In this document: piece after piece, positions 1-8,427 of the stretch
Layout of the letters: the number at the start of each line of letters is the position of its first letter
Numbering within the stretch: position 1 is the stretch's first letter
Origin: Hyphomicrobiales bacterium
Lineage (GTDB): Bacteria; Pseudomonadota; Alphaproteobacteria; Rhizobiales; Beijerinckiaceae
Direction of reading: 5' to 3'
Assembly (NCBI GenBank): GCA_947456435.1
Contig: CANGSG010000004.1
Location: forward strand, 1 to 34,803
DNA length: 34,803 bases
Made by a program: the position numbers and the translations under genes
The notes under the pieces: model-generated
Database searches by the model: none
Seen by the model: only the letters and a program-made list of their open reading frames with translations
Told to the model about the DNA's origin: nothing

Positions 1-53
1 ACTGACCCGCGCAGCCCAACGGGTTTTGGAAGAGATTTAGTCTTTTTTCAAAT

Positions 54-129
54 TGGTGCCCGGGGTCGCGATCGAACCACCGACACTGCGATTTTCAGTC
101 GCATGCTCTACCAACTGAGCTACCTGGGC
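54..129 (-). tRNA. tRNA-Phe (GAA), 3' half mispaired
   Basis: Read on the minus strand this is a 76-nt tRNA with encoded CCA. The D stem (GCTC/GAGC) and anticodon stem (TGCGA/TCGCA) are perfect, and the loop CTGAAAA gives anticodon GAA, hence phenylalanine. The 3' half is unusual. The T stem GGTGG/GCGAC has a G-G opposition at the normally invariant 53:61 pair and G-A at 50:64, and the acceptor GCCCAGG/CCCGGGC has one A-C mismatch at 5:68. All deviations fall 3' of the T loop. It may still be functional, or it may be a pseudo-tRNA or a hybrid made by recombination at the T loop. Identity is sure; functionality is not. Confidence 0.85.
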
Positions 130-261
130 GTCCGGAAGCCTTGAAAAAGCTCAGGAACAGGCGGGCCTTATAGTCGGTGAACTGGGGTGTGTCCAGCGCC
201 CCCGCACTTTTCCCTTGATAATGCTTGGGCGGTCTCAAATGGGGTCCGCGGGTGCCTCCTG

Positions 262-297
262 CCCGAGGCATAAAGCCGCTTTATGACCTCCTGCGGG
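262..297. promoter_or_regulatory. Structured leader hairpin upstream of glyA
   Basis: Positions 269-275 (CATAAAG) and 279-285 (CTTTATG) form a perfect 7-bp stem with a 3-nt loop. The stem is extended by GAGG (265-268) pairing with CCTC (287-290) across one bulged A. The octamer CCTCCTGC occurs on both sides of the hairpin. The 303-bp stretch between tRNA-Phe and glyA (130-432) holds no convincing gene; this hairpin and a weak promoter are all that is visible. No known riboswitch consensus was recognised. There is no U-tract that would make it a clear terminator. Confidence 0.4.
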
Positions 298-306
298 TTT
301 TGCAAT

Positions 307-334
307 TTGACCGGGCCGCTCCGCGTGCTAGGAC
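307..334 (+). promoter_or_regulatory. Possible glyA promoter
   Basis: TTGACC at 307-312 resembles an alphaproteobacterial -35 box and is followed after 16 bp by TAGGAC at 329-334, a poor -10 box. It lies about 100 bp before the glyA start, downstream of the leader hairpin. Support is only the hexamer match and spacing. Confidence 0.25.
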
Positions 335-432
335 CCGCCTTTAAGAGCCCGACTCGATCCGGAAGGGTCGCGGGTCCGTAAACCAGCCGTTTCCTGCAGT
401 CTTGCGCCCGTTCCGAAAGGGTTCCCGTATCC

Positions 433-1740
433 ATGAACGATCTTGCCGCCTACCGCGCCTCGCGCCTGTCGAATTCCTTCTTTTCCGCCTCTTTGGCCGA
501 TCGCGATCCGGAGATTGCCGAGGCCGTGAAATTGGAGCTCGGTCGCCAGCGTGATGAAATTGAGCTGATTGCGTCCGAAAACATCGTCTCGCGCGCTGTT
601 TTGGAAGCGCAAGGCTCGATCATGACCAACAAATATGCCGAGGGCTATCCGGGCCGTCGCTATTATGGCGGCTGCCAATTCGTTGATATCGCCGAAGATC
701 TCGCCATCAAGCGCGTTACCGAGCTCTATGGCTGCAAATTCGCCAATGTGCAGCCCAATTCCGGCTCGCAGGCGAACCAGGCTGTGTTCTTGGCGCTACT
801 CCAGCCAGGCGACACCTTCATGGGTCTTGATTTGGCCGCCGGTGGTCACTTGACCCATGGCGCACCGCCGAATGTCTCGGGCAAATGGTTCAAGGTCGTG
901 TCCTATGGCGTCGAGCCGGACACGCAGATGATCAATATGGATAAGGTTGAGGCGCTCGCGCTCGAAGCCAAGCCGAAGCTGATCATCGCGGGTGGCTCAG
1001 GCTATGCGCGTCATTGGGATTTCGCGCGTTTCCGTGCGATTGCTGACAAGATCGGCGCTTGGTTCCTCGTCGATATGGCGCATTTCTCAGGCCTCGTGGC
1101 CGGGGGTGCGCATCCTTCGCCGTTCCCGCATGCGCATGTTGTGACATCCACAACGCATAAGACTTTGCGCGGCCCACGCGGCGGTATCATTTTGTCGAAT
1201 GACGAAGATATCGCGAAGAAGGTCAATTCGGCTGTGTTCCCGGGCATGCAGGGCGGCCCGCTGATGCATGTGATCGCAGCAAAGGCTGTGGCCTTTGGTG
1301 AAGCGCTCACGCCAGAGTTCAAAGCCTACACACGCGCTGTCGTTGAAAATGCGAAGGCGCTTGCCGATGAACTCATCAAGGGTGGGTTTAAAATTGTTAC
1401 CGGCGGCACAGACAATCATTTGATGCTTGTCGATCTGCGTCCGAAATCAATCACGGGCAAAGCATCAGAAGCCTCGCTCGGCCGCGCGCATATCACCTGC
1501 AACAAAAATGGCGTGCCGTTTGATCCTGAAAAGCCGACAATCACATCGGGCATTCGTTTGGGCACACCAGCTGGCACATCGCGCGGCTTTGGTGTGGAAG
1601 AATTCCGCGAAGTCGGTCGCCTGATTGTCGAAACACTTGATGGTTTGGCGAAGAATGGCGAAGCGGGCAATGGCGCGGTTGAAGCAGACGTAAAAGCCCG
1701 CGTTCATGCTTTGACAAAGCGTTTCCCGATTTACCAGTAA
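433..1740 (+). CDS. glyA: Serine hydroxymethyltransferase
   Basis: 435-residue PLP enzyme that interconverts serine and glycine while moving a one-carbon unit to tetrahydrofolate, in the cytoplasm. The family PLP-lysine motif [13 protein letters not shown] is present with Lys at residue 243, as are ASENIVS near residue 48 and [14 protein letters not shown] near 67. Full length for the family, with an N-terminal extension of about 20 residues as often seen in alphaproteobacteria. It heads a dense cluster: nrdR follows after 13 bp with its ribosome-binding site directly at the glyA stop. The glyA-nrdR-rib order is common in Hyphomicrobiales (known from the group, not computed here). Confidence 0.97.
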   Translation: MNDLAAYRASRLSNSFFSASLADRDPEIAEAVKLELGRQRDEIELIASENIVSRAVLEAQGSIMTNKYAEGYPGRRYYGGCQFVDIAEDLAIKRVTELYGCKFANVQPNSGSQANQAVFLALLQPGDTFMGLDLAAGGHLTHGAPPNVSGKWFKVVSYGVEPDTQMINMDKVEALALEAKPKLIIAGGSGYARHWDFARFRAIADKIGAWFLVDMAHFSGLVAGGAHPSPFPHAHVVTSTTHKTLRGPRGGIILSNDEDIAKKVNSAVFPGMQGGPLMHVIAAKAVAFGEALTPEFKAYTRAVVENAKALADELIKGGFKIVTGGTDNHLMLVDLRPKSITGKASEASLGRAHITCNKNGVPFDPEKPTITSGIRLGTPAGTSRGFGVEEFREVGRLIVETLDGLAKNGEAGNGAVEADVKARVHALTKRFPIYQ

Positions 1741-1753
1741 GAGGTAAAAACCG

Positions 1754-2251
1754 GTGCGGTGTCCTTATTGCGGCAGTCTTGAAAGCCAGGTGAAGGACTC
1801 CCGTCCCGGTGAAGACGGGTCTGTGATCCGTCGTCGTCGAGTCTGTCCCGATTGCGGCGGACGTTTTACGACATTTGAGCGCGTGCAATTGCGCGAGCTC
1901 ACGGTTGTGAAACGCTCGGGCCGCCGCATTCCTTTCGAGCGTGAAAAACTTCTTCGGTCTGTTGAAGTCGCGCTTCGCAAACGTCCGGTTGATCCGGAGC
2001 GTATTGAGCGCATGGTCAATGGCATTGTGCGTCAATTAGAGAGCATGGGCGAGGGCGAAATCACCAGCCAGATGATTGGCGAATTGGTGATGGAAGGGCT
2101 GAAGGGCCTTGATGATGTGGCCTATGTCCGTTTCGCATCCGTCTATCGCAATTTCCGCGAAGCGAAAGATTTTGGCGAATTGATTGATGAATTATCGGCC
2201 GATGAAACGCCGCCACGCGCGCCGCCGCGTCGCAATCCGACGGACTCATGA
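1754..2251 (+). CDS. nrdR: Transcriptional repressor NrdR
   Basis: 165-residue zinc-ribbon/ATP-cone protein. NrdR senses ATP/dATP and represses ribonucleotide reductase genes. The N-terminal zinc ribbon has C3-x2-C6 and C31-x2-C34, followed by the ATP-cone (about residues 49-139) with the typical [16 protein letters not shown] start. The start is GTG at 1754, giving the canonical MRCPYC N-terminus, with GAGGT at 1741-1745 as Shine-Dalgarno. The stop overlaps the ribD start by 4 bp (ATGA), so translation is probably coupled. The charged, proline-rich C-terminus (PPRAPPRR) is outside the domain. No NrdR box was identified in this window. Confidence 0.95.
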   Translation: MRCPYCGSLESQVKDSRPGEDGSVIRRRRVCPDCGGRFTTFERVQLRELTVVKRSGRRIPFEREKLLRSVEVALRKRPVDPERIERMVNGIVRQLESMGEGEITSQMIGELVMEGLKGLDDVAYVRFASVYRNFREAKDFGELIDELSADETPPRAPPRRNPTDS

Positions 2252-3366
2252 GCTTGTCGCCCATTGATGAGATGATGATGCGTCATGCGTTGACGTTGGC
2301 CGAACGCGGGCTTGGTCATACATGGCCTAATCCGTCTGTTGGCGCGGTCATCTGGCAGATGCGTGGTGATCAACCCGTTATTGTTGGTCGCGGTTACACG
2401 CAAAAAGGCGGTCGTCCGCATGCTGAAACAGAAGCCTTGCGTATGGCAGGTGATGCGGCGCGCGGCGCGTCAATGGCGGTGACATTAGAGCCTTGCGCGC
2501 ATCACGGCAAAACACCGCCTTGTGCTGAAGCGATTGTGAAGGCAGGGATTGCGCGTGTTGTCTCTGCGCTTGAAGATCCTGATCCGCGTGTGAGCGGGGA
2601 GGGGTATCGCATTCTGCGTGATGCAGGAATCTCGGTCACAACGGATGTGTTGAAAACGGACGCCGAACTCGTCAATCGCGGCTTTCTTCTGCGTGTTCGT
2701 GAAAAGCGTCCTTTCATCACCTTGAAGCTCGCTCAAACTGCTGATGGATTTGCGGGTGCCGATGGTAAGCCCTTGATGATTTCCTGCGCTCTCTCAAAAC
2801 AACGCGTTCATCTTGCGCGTGCGTCGCATGATGCGATCATGGTCGGTGTCGGGACTGTGATTGCCGATGATCCGGATCTCACATGTCGTCTTTCTGGCAT
2901 GATGCATCTCTCTCCTTTACGTTTAATTGTGGATACGCATCTTGATACATCGCCCACGGCACGCGTGATCGAAACAGCATCAAAGGTGCCGACATGGATC
3001 ATTACGGCTGATGACGCTTCGGTGGAACGCGAAGCCGCTTTGATGAAAGAGGGCGTGCACGTGATCCGCGTGAACAAAGACGTGCAGGGTCATGTTGATG
3101 TGAAAGTCGCGATGGCTGCGCTTGCTGAATTGGGACTCACTCGAATTTTTACCGAAGGTGGCCCCACTTTAGCGGAAGCCTTAGTGAGTCATCACCTTGT
3201 CGATTGCATTGAAATCATCACGAGCCCCGATGCGCTCGGGCGCGCGGGCACCGTAGCCTTGCGTCCCGCGCTAAAATCCGCTCTTGCTGATCCGACTTTA
3301 TTCAAGGCCTCGTCCCCGCGCGTGGTGGGGCGTGATCACGTGCAGCATTTTGAAAAGGTGCGTTGA
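2248..3366 (+). CDS. ribD: Bifunctional riboflavin deaminase/reductase RibD
   Basis: 372-residue fusion carrying out two successive riboflavin pathway steps: deamination of the diaminopyrimidine intermediate (N-terminal half) and NADPH-dependent reduction of its ribose (C-terminal half). The deaminase zinc site is seen as H58-A-E60 in [10 protein letters not shown] plus C83 and C92 in [13 protein letters not shown]. The reductase domain begins near residue 150 ([14 protein letters not shown]) and has the [13 protein letters not shown] motif near residue 300. Overlaps nrdR by 4 bp and the next gene by 1 bp (TGATG). No FMN (RFN) riboswitch is visible upstream, so regulation through FMN at this site is not supported. 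Confidence 0.95.
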   Translation: MSLSPIDEMMMRHALTLAERGLGHTWPNPSVGAVIWQMRGDQPVIVGRGYTQKGGRPHAETEALRMAGDAARGASMAVTLEPCAHHGKTPPCAEAIVKAGIARVVSALEDPDPRVSGEGYRILRDAGISVTTDVLKTDAELVNRGFLLRVREKRPFITLKLAQTADGFAGADGKPLMISCALSKQRVHLARASHDAIMVGVGTVIADDPDLTCRLSGMMHLSPLRLIVDTHLDTSPTARVIETASKVPTWIITADDASVEREAALMKEGVHVIRVNKDVQGHVDVKVAMAALAELGLTRIFTEGGPTLAEALVSHHLVDCIEIITSPDALGRAGTVALRPALKSALADPTLFKASSPRVVGRDHVQHFEKVR

Positions 3367-4004
3367 TGTTTACTGGAATCGTTAGCGATTGTGGAACGAT
3401 AGCGTCCGTATCCGCGCATGGGTCGTCATTGAAGCGCTTACGTATAAACGCCTCTTATGATTCAGCAACGATTGCACTCGGAGCGTCGATTGCTTGTGCG
3501 GGTGTTTGCCTCACGGTTGTTGCTTTTGATGCGCGGCCTGAAGGCGGATGCTGGTTTGAAGTGGATGCTGCCGCCGAAACACTTGCGCTGACGACGGTGG
3601 GGCAGTGGACAGAGGGAACGCTGATCAATCTCGAACGCGCATTGAAAATTGGTGATGAGTTGGGTGGTCACCTTGTGTCTGGGCATGTCGATGGTTTGGC
3701 CACCATCATCGCGCGTGAAGAGGTCACGGCCGGAGAAGCAGGATCTGGCTGGGGGGCCACTACGCGTTTTGTGCTTGGTGTGCCGCCGGCACTTTCGAAA
3801 TTTATTGCCGTCAAAGGCTCCGTTGCGCTTGATGGCACATCTTTGACCATCAATACGGTGGAACATGATCAATTTTCGGTTTTGCTCATTCCGCACACGC
3901 TGCAAGTGACCACTTGGGGGCAGGCGAAAGCCGGTGATCTCGTCAATCTCGAGGTTGACCAGATGGCGCGTTATGCGGCGCGGTTGATGGAGACGCGTGA
4001 TTAA
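3366..4004 (+). CDS. ribE: Riboflavin synthase alpha chain
   Basis: 212-residue enzyme that dismutates two 6,7-dimethyl-8-ribityllumazines into riboflavin. The ATG at 3366 shares its A with the ribD TGA and gives the canonical N-terminus MFTGIVS; an in-frame TTG three bases earlier would add one Met and is unlikely. Two tandem lumazine-binding domains are seen, the first with CAGVCLTVV near residue 39 and the second around VAVKGSVALDGTSLTIN near residue 145. GHLVSGHVDG links the two halves. The gene is followed by only 29 bp and then two minus-strand toxin-antitoxin genes that separate it from ribH. Called ribC in some nomenclatures. Confidence 0.95.
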   Translation: MFTGIVSDCGTIASVSAHGSSLKRLRINASYDSATIALGASIACAGVCLTVVAFDARPEGGCWFEVDAAAETLALTTVGQWTEGTLINLERALKIGDELGGHLVSGHVDGLATIIAREEVTAGEAGSGWGATTRFVLGVPPALSKFIAVKGSVALDGTSLTINTVEHDQFSVLLIPHTLQVTTWGQAKAGDLVNLEVDQMARYAARLMETRD

Positions 4005-4033
4005 GGATTGATGGGCCGAATGGTGCGAACCTG

Positions 4034-4504
4034 TTAATCAGGATCGATCGCTGCTTTGAATTGAGTGATTTCGATCCTCAATTTTTTAACAAGAATATCG
4101 GCGGCACGAATTGTTGGCTCGAGATCGACACTCTCGAATGCATCGTAATTATGAGTCGCGCGATGACGAAAACGTCTCGTCTCATCCGCGGCCTCGGCAA
4201 GGATTGGGCTTAGAATAGCCGGCCTGCTCCCCGGTAAATCCTTTGCTATACGTCTTATAAGATCGGCGTGCCAATTGCGTCCAATAGGCCGTTCCTCGCC
4301 GAGAAGCTCAAGAATACGTAAAAATCCGTTTTCAAGTGATGTATGTGCAGATTGCAATGCGTGCATCAAAGCCATTTCGGCTTGGTAACCGCGCAGTCCG
4401 GCCTGGTCGAAACCGCCCATTTCAAACAAAGCGATGGATTTTTCAAAATGCCCCAGTGCATTTTCTAAATCTGTCTCGATCTCAATCCAACGCGCGTCAG
4501 TCAT
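4034..4504 (-). CDS. HepT-like HEPN ribonuclease toxin
   Basis: 156-residue, mainly alpha-helical protein of the HepT-like HEPN group. The diagnostic RX4HXY motif is intact: R113-HRAT-H118-N-Y120 within RFRHRATHNYD, preceded by a conserved-looking NWHADL segment near residue 78 and a PGSRPAIL segment near 92. In the studied Shewanella pair, this motif is the RNase active site and its tyrosine is AMPylated by the partner antitoxin. The start codon overlaps the stop of the upstream nucleotidyltransferase by 4 bp (ATGA), so the two are cotranscribed. Both genes run against the surrounding riboflavin genes. Toxicity and RNA target are inferred. A non-toxic HEPN role in substrate binding is the alternative. 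Confidence 0.8.
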   Translation of the reverse strand: MTDARWIEIETDLENALGHFEKSIALFEMGGFDQAGLRGYQAEMALMHALQSAHTSLENGFLRILELLGEERPIGRNWHADLIRRIAKDLPGSRPAILSPILAEAADETRRFRHRATHNYDAFESVDLEPTIRAADILVKKLRIEITQFKAAIDPD

Positions 4505-4833
4505 CCGAGGACCTTGGCATTGGTCAGAGCGCGTTTAAGAAAATCAGGTTTGCAATGAGCATAAGCGAGCGCATCTAGGGGAAGATTTTGTTGAGCTCCA
4601 AGGGCGCTTGCAAAATCGAGTGCAGCGTTCAGCGTTTCGCGTGGAAAATCAGCAAGCACATCGATGTCGCTCTCATAATGCAATCGACCTGTAACCGCAG
4701 AGCCGAATAGAATAAAACGACCTCCATGCTCTTGGGCATAATCCGCCAAGGCGCGCTCAATCACAGGCAATGCCATATGGATTGCCTTAACTTGAGCGTT
4801 TTTCCGGGCTCTGAGCGTCAGGATCTCTCTCAT
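4501..4833 (-). CDS. MntA-like minimal nucleotidyltransferase antitoxin
   Basis: About 110 residues with the nucleotidyltransferase signature GS-x10-DxD: G44-S45, then D56 and D58 in ESDIDVLADF. Such minimal nucleotidyltransferases pair with HEPN toxins, and MntA of Shewanella silences HepT by transferring AMP to the Tyr of RX4HXY. The reading frame stays open up to 5004, but the extra 57 residues run into the ribH start and look non-coding, so I chose the ATG at 4833. The ATG at 4776 (91 residues, with AAGG upstream) is also possible. Here the antitoxin gene comes first, with the toxin overlapping by 4 bp. Confidence 0.78.
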   Translation of the reverse strand: MREILTLRARKNAQVKAIHMALPVIERALADYAQEHGGRFILFGSAVTGRLHYESDIDVLADFPRETLNAALDFASALGAQQNLPLDALAYAHCKPDFLKRALTNAKVLG

Positions 4834-4986
4834 AACAAGAGATTTGGCGTGGTGCAGGGTTATGTCAAGCTGGAGATGTCGTTCTTCGGCAAGTCCGTTC
4901 GTCCGCCCGACTTGCGGAAGTCGTCGCCCGAAGGTAGTTAAGCGCCTCGTCGAAGCACCGTTTCGGCCGAAAATTGGGGACAGATC

Positions 4987-5484
4987 ATGGCCGGAGCCCG
5001 CCAATCCGCTGCGCTTTCTTCTGAACCGCTTGAGGACGCGCGTGTTCTCGTGGTTGAGGCGCGCTATTATGACGATCTGGCCGATGAACTTTTAAAAGGT
5101 GCTCTCGGCGTCCTTAAAGATGCCGGCGTTATGGCCACGGTAGTCACTGTCCCCGGCTCGCTCGAAATTCCATCAACGGTGGCGATCATGGTGGAAGCGG
5201 CGTCGGCCCATGGCTCGCCCTTCGATGCGGTCGTGACATTGGGCACTGTTATCCGTGGTGAAACCTATCATTTTGAAATCGTAGCGGGCGAAAGCGCGCG
5301 GGCGTTGATGGATCTTTCGGTTGCTTACGGCATGCCGCTCGGCAATGGCATTTTGACAGTTGAGAATGACGAGCAAGCTTGGGCGCGGGCGCGCGTGAGC
5401 GAAGGCAATAAAGGCGGCGGTGCCGCCGAAGCCGCCTTGAGCGTGCTGCGCATCAAGCGGCAAGCGATTGCCGGGGCCGTCTGA
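4987..5484 (+). CDS. ribH: 6,7-dimethyl-8-ribityllumazine synthase
   Basis: 165-residue lumazine synthase that condenses the RibD-derived pyrimidine with dihydroxybutanone phosphate, the substrate step for riboflavin synthase. Family motifs: VPGSLEIP near residue 58, the phosphate-binding/active site [14 protein letters not shown] near 85-98, and GNGILTVEN near 119. GGGGA at 4976-4980 is a good Shine-Dalgarno 6 bp before ATG. It overlaps nusB by 1 bp (TGATG). The two opposing toxin-antitoxin genes lie upstream, so ribH-nusB-thiL probably need their own promoter in 4834-4986; none is obvious there. Confidence 0.96.
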   Translation: MAGARQSAALSSEPLEDARVLVVEARYYDDLADELLKGALGVLKDAGVMATVVTVPGSLEIPSTVAIMVEAASAHGSPFDAVVTLGTVIRGETYHFEIVAGESARALMDLSVAYGMPLGNGILTVENDEQAWARARVSEGNKGGGAAEAALSVLRIKRQAIAGAV

Positions 5485-5945
5485 TGGCCCGCGGTGAATT
5501 GCGAAGCGCTGCGAGGCTTGCGGCCGTCCAAGCGCTTTATCAAATGGAAATAGCCAGCAAAGGCATCGGCGATGTGATTGCCGAGTTTGAAGCCCATTGG
5601 CTTGGCCGCGAAATCGACGGCATGGAAATGAAGCCTGCTGAAGGCGCGTTTTTTCGGAGCCTTGTTGAAGGTGTCGTTTCGAAACAACGCGACATCGATC
5701 CAAAAATTGATGAAGCGCTGTCTGCAGGCTGGCCGCTGCGCCGGATTGAAGCTGTGCTGCGGGCGGTGCTGCGTGCCGGATGTTTCGAATTGCTCGTGCG
5801 CACGGATGTTCCGGCTAAGGTTGTTATTCGTGAATACGGTGACATCGCTGCCGCTTTCTATGATGGCGATGAAATCGGCATGGTCAGTGCCGTGCTTGAT
5901 GGACTCGCGCATAAGTTGCGTAGCGGTGAGTTGGCACCACCTTGA
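5484..5945 (+). CDS. nusB: Transcription antitermination factor NusB
   Basis: 153-residue all-helical NusB. Binds boxA RNA with ribosomal protein S10 in rRNA antitermination complexes. N-terminal SAARLAAVQALYQME is the typical arginine-rich RNA-binding start. The C-terminal half carries the family pattern AVLRAVLRAGCFELL and VVIREYGDIAAAFYDGDEIG ending in SAVLDGLA. Full length. Translationally coupled to ribH by TGATG; ribH-nusB adjacency is widespread in bacteria. Confidence 0.96.
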   Translation: MARGELRSAARLAAVQALYQMEIASKGIGDVIAEFEAHWLGREIDGMEMKPAEGAFFRSLVEGVVSKQRDIDPKIDEALSAGWPLRRIEAVLRAVLRAGCFELLVRTDVPAKVVIREYGDIAAAFYDGDEIGMVSAVLDGLAHKLRSGELAPP

Positions 5946-6008
5946 ACTCAGTCTATGGTGACGTCTTGCCCTTCCGTCAGGGCTGTGAGTGTGTCAGTGG
6001 AGTTGAGT

Positions 6009-7007
6009 ATGGACGGAAACATCGCGAGATCCGGTGAAGACAAGCTCATTGCGCGCTATTTTGCGCCAATGGCAGGCGCTGCCGGCTTGGCGTTAAAGGA
6101 TGACGCCGCGCTTCTTACACCGCCCGTCGGGACTGATCTCGTTGTCACCGTCGATACGGTGGTCTCAACCGTGCATTTTTTTGCAGATGATCCGCCGGAT
6201 GCGATTGCGGAGAAAGCCTTGGGCGTCAATCTCTCTGACATCGCTGCGAAAGGCGCGACGCCGCTTGGCTTTGTCATGGCTTTATCGCTGCCCGATAATT
6301 GGCGTGAAGATTGGCTTGCGCAATTTGCCGATGGGTTAGCGAAAGCCTCCACGAACGGCGCTTGTCCGCTTATGGGTGGCGATACGACGCGCGCGGCCGG
6401 ACCTCTGTCCATTTCGATTACCGTCTTTGGGTCCGTTCCGACGGGCACGATGGTTCGGCGTACAACTGCAATGCCTGGCGATCTCATTGCGGTGAGTGGA
6501 ACAATTGGCGATGCCGCGCTCGGTCTAAAAATTCGCTCAGCACCAGAGCGTGAATGGGCCGGCGGTCTTTCTGAAAAAGATTACAGCCATCTCCTTGGTC
6601 GTTATCTTCGTCCACAACCGCGTCTCGTTCTAGCGGAAGCGTTGCGGCGGCATGCCTCATCCGCAATGGACGTGTCAGACGGTTTGATTGGGGATTGCAG
6701 CAAGTTGCTTCAGGCGTCAGGCGTCTCGGGTCGTTTGCAAATCGAAAATGTACCGTTGTCGCCGGCGGCCCATGTCGCGATTGGTTTTAACCCGGGTCTC
6801 CTCGGCGATGCCGTGACCGGTGGTGATGATTATGAAATCCTCTTCACATTGCCTCCGGATCGGCTTGAAGACATGATTAAGGACGCGCGGGCGGTCAGTT
6901 GCCCCATCACAGTGATTGGAGAGGTGGGGAAGGGCGATGAGCCCTTGACCGTGACCCTTCGCGGTGAAAGGTTCCTGACCCGCGCAGGCTCCTTCAGTCA
7001 CTTCTGA
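6009..7007 (+). CDS. thiL: Thiamine-monophosphate kinase
   Basis: 332-residue ATP-dependent kinase converting thiamine phosphate to thiamine diphosphate. The sequence shows the ThiL/PurM-like N-terminus GEDKLIARYFAP, the metal-binding KDDAALL near residue 30, CPLMGGDTTRA near 121, and the C-terminal-domain motif SAMDVSDGLIGD near 218 with TGGDDYEILFTLP near 272. An upstream in-frame ATG at 5955 adds 18 residues without family similarity. The ATG at 6009 has GGAG at 5999-6002 and gives the normal family start, so I use it. It sits 63 bp after nusB, probably in the same transcript. Confidence 0.94.
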   Translation: MDGNIARSGEDKLIARYFAPMAGAAGLALKDDAALLTPPVGTDLVVTVDTVVSTVHFFADDPPDAIAEKALGVNLSDIAAKGATPLGFVMALSLPDNWREDWLAQFADGLAKASTNGACPLMGGDTTRAAGPLSISITVFGSVPTGTMVRRTTAMPGDLIAVSGTIGDAALGLKIRSAPEREWAGGLSEKDYSHLLGRYLRPQPRLVLAEALRRHASSAMDVSDGLIGDCSKLLQASGVSGRLQIENVPLSPAAHVAIGFNPGLLGDAVTGGDDYEILFTLPPDRLEDMIKDARAVSCPITVIGEVGKGDEPLTVTLRGERFLTRAGSFSHF

Positions 7008-7030
7008 GCGACGCCGTTTCGCTTGATCAA

Positions 7031-8269
7031 TTGAAAGTGCCTGACGTGTCTTCTGTTTCGTCTTCCCCCCTTTCGAGTCCGTCCTCATTTGATGATCGAC
7101 TCGCGCGCCGCAACGCCGTGCTTCTTGCCACGTCAACGGCTCTCGCTGGTGCGAATGCAACGGTCATTTTCGCAACGGCTGCAATTGTCGGTTCAGTGCT
7201 TGCGCCGGATAAGGGGCTCGCAACCCTCCCCATTTCGATTTTCGTGGTGGGGATGGCGAGCGGTACTCTGCCTGTCGGCTGGATCGCAAAACGCTATGGT
7301 CGTCGTACGGCGTTTCTAACCGGAGCCATTGCGGGAATCATCACTGGCATACTCGCCTGTCTTGCTGTGGTGCAGGGGCTTTTCTCTGTTCTCTGTCTAG
7401 CGACGTTTTTCGGCGGATTTTATCAAGCCGCAGCGCAGTCTTATCGTTTCGCGGCCGCTGATTCAGCGAGTGCTGCTTTTCGTCCGAAAGCGATTTCATG
7501 GGTGCTTGCTGGCGGTATCTTTGCCGGCGTGATCGGACCACAACTTGTTACGCATACAATGGATTTGTGGCAGCCTTATCTTTTTGCCGCGACCTATCTT
7601 TTCCAAGCTGCCATCGCCGCTTTATCGATATTTGTTCTTATTCAAGTGAAAGCGCCGCCGCCTTTGGCCGCTGATGAACTTGAAACAAGACCATTAGGTG
7701 AAATTGCGCGCCAGCCAAAATTTATCGCGGCTGTCATCTGCGGCATTGTGAGCTACGGGCTCATGAATTTCATCATGACGTCGGCGCCGCTTGCTATGAA
7801 ATTGTGCGGCCATGCCGTCACTGATTCAAATCTCGCCGTCGAGTTTCACGTGATCGCGATGTATGCGCCGAGCTTTTTCACCGGCGCTTTGATTGCGCGT
7901 TTCGGTGCCGTCCGGATCATTCTTGTCGGCATGGCCTTGATTGTTGCCGCCGCGATCGCCGGCCATTTGGGGACCACGGTCCCGCATTTCTGGGCTGATA
8001 TGATCCTTGTGGGCCTCGGCTGGAATTTTGGCTTTATCGGGGCGTCCGCTCTCGTGACCGAGACCCATCGGCCGTCCGAGCGGACCAAAGTTCAGTCTTT
8101 CAACGATTTTCTGGTCTTTGGCACTATGGTTGTTGGCTCCTTCTCGTCTGGTCGGATTTTGGTCGATTTCGGGTGGGATATGGTCAATATGATCGTGTTT
8201 CCGCTCGTTTTCATCGGAATCGTCGCTCTCTTTTCCGTAAAAAGGGTCGAATCGCGACGCGCGGCGTAA
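7031..8269 (+). CDS. MFS transporter
   Basis: 412-residue polytopic inner-membrane protein with about 12 hydrophobic segments. The MFS loop 2-3 signature appears as GWIAKRYGRRTAFLTGA near residue 79-95. The N-terminal 20 residues are Ser/Pro-rich and probably cytoplasmic. The start assigned is TTG at 7031, since no ATG lies nearby; a GTG at 7037 or 7046 is equally possible. It lies 23 bp downstream of thiL in the same direction, so cotranscription is plausible. The substrate cannot be told from sequence; the thiL proximity is not enough to propose thiamine transport. Confidence 0.85.
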   Translation: MKVPDVSSVSSSPLSSPSSFDDRLARRNAVLLATSTALAGANATVIFATAAIVGSVLAPDKGLATLPISIFVVGMASGTLPVGWIAKRYGRRTAFLTGAIAGIITGILACLAVVQGLFSVLCLATFFGGFYQAAAQSYRFAAADSASAAFRPKAISWVLAGGIFAGVIGPQLVTHTMDLWQPYLFAATYLFQAAIAALSIFVLIQVKAPPPLAADELETRPLGEIARQPKFIAAVICGIVSYGLMNFIMTSAPLAMKLCGHAVTDSNLAVEFHVIAMYAPSFFTGALIARFGAVRIILVGMALIVAAAIAGHLGTTVPHFWADMILVGLGWNFGFIGASALVTETHRPSERTKVQSFNDFLVFGTMVVGSFSSGRILVDFGWDMVNMIVFPLVFIGIVALFSVKRVESRRAA

Positions 8270-8427
8270 GGCTTCGGCGCAAAGTCGCATTTGCCATCCG
8301 AGCGTAATTTTGGCAGAGACGAGGCCGGAATCGGGCGGCTTTGGCCGAACAATGTCAGATTCGGTCAGATTGGGACGTTTCCCCGCGCTCGGGACGAAAC
8401 GACATAAAAAGAGGACGGAACAGCATC

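Noticed and set aside
168-434. Minus-strand open frame in the glyA leader
   Set aside because: No family similarity, and it covers the hairpin and promoter-like elements; composition looks non-coding.
2150-2250. FMN riboswitch before ribD, ribE or ribH
   Set aside because: ribD and ribE overlap their upstream genes and 4834-4986 lacks the RFN consensus.
4833-5004. Long N-terminal extension of the nucleotidyltransferase
   Set aside because: The extra 57 residues overlap the ribH start and its ribosome-binding site and show no similarity to the family.
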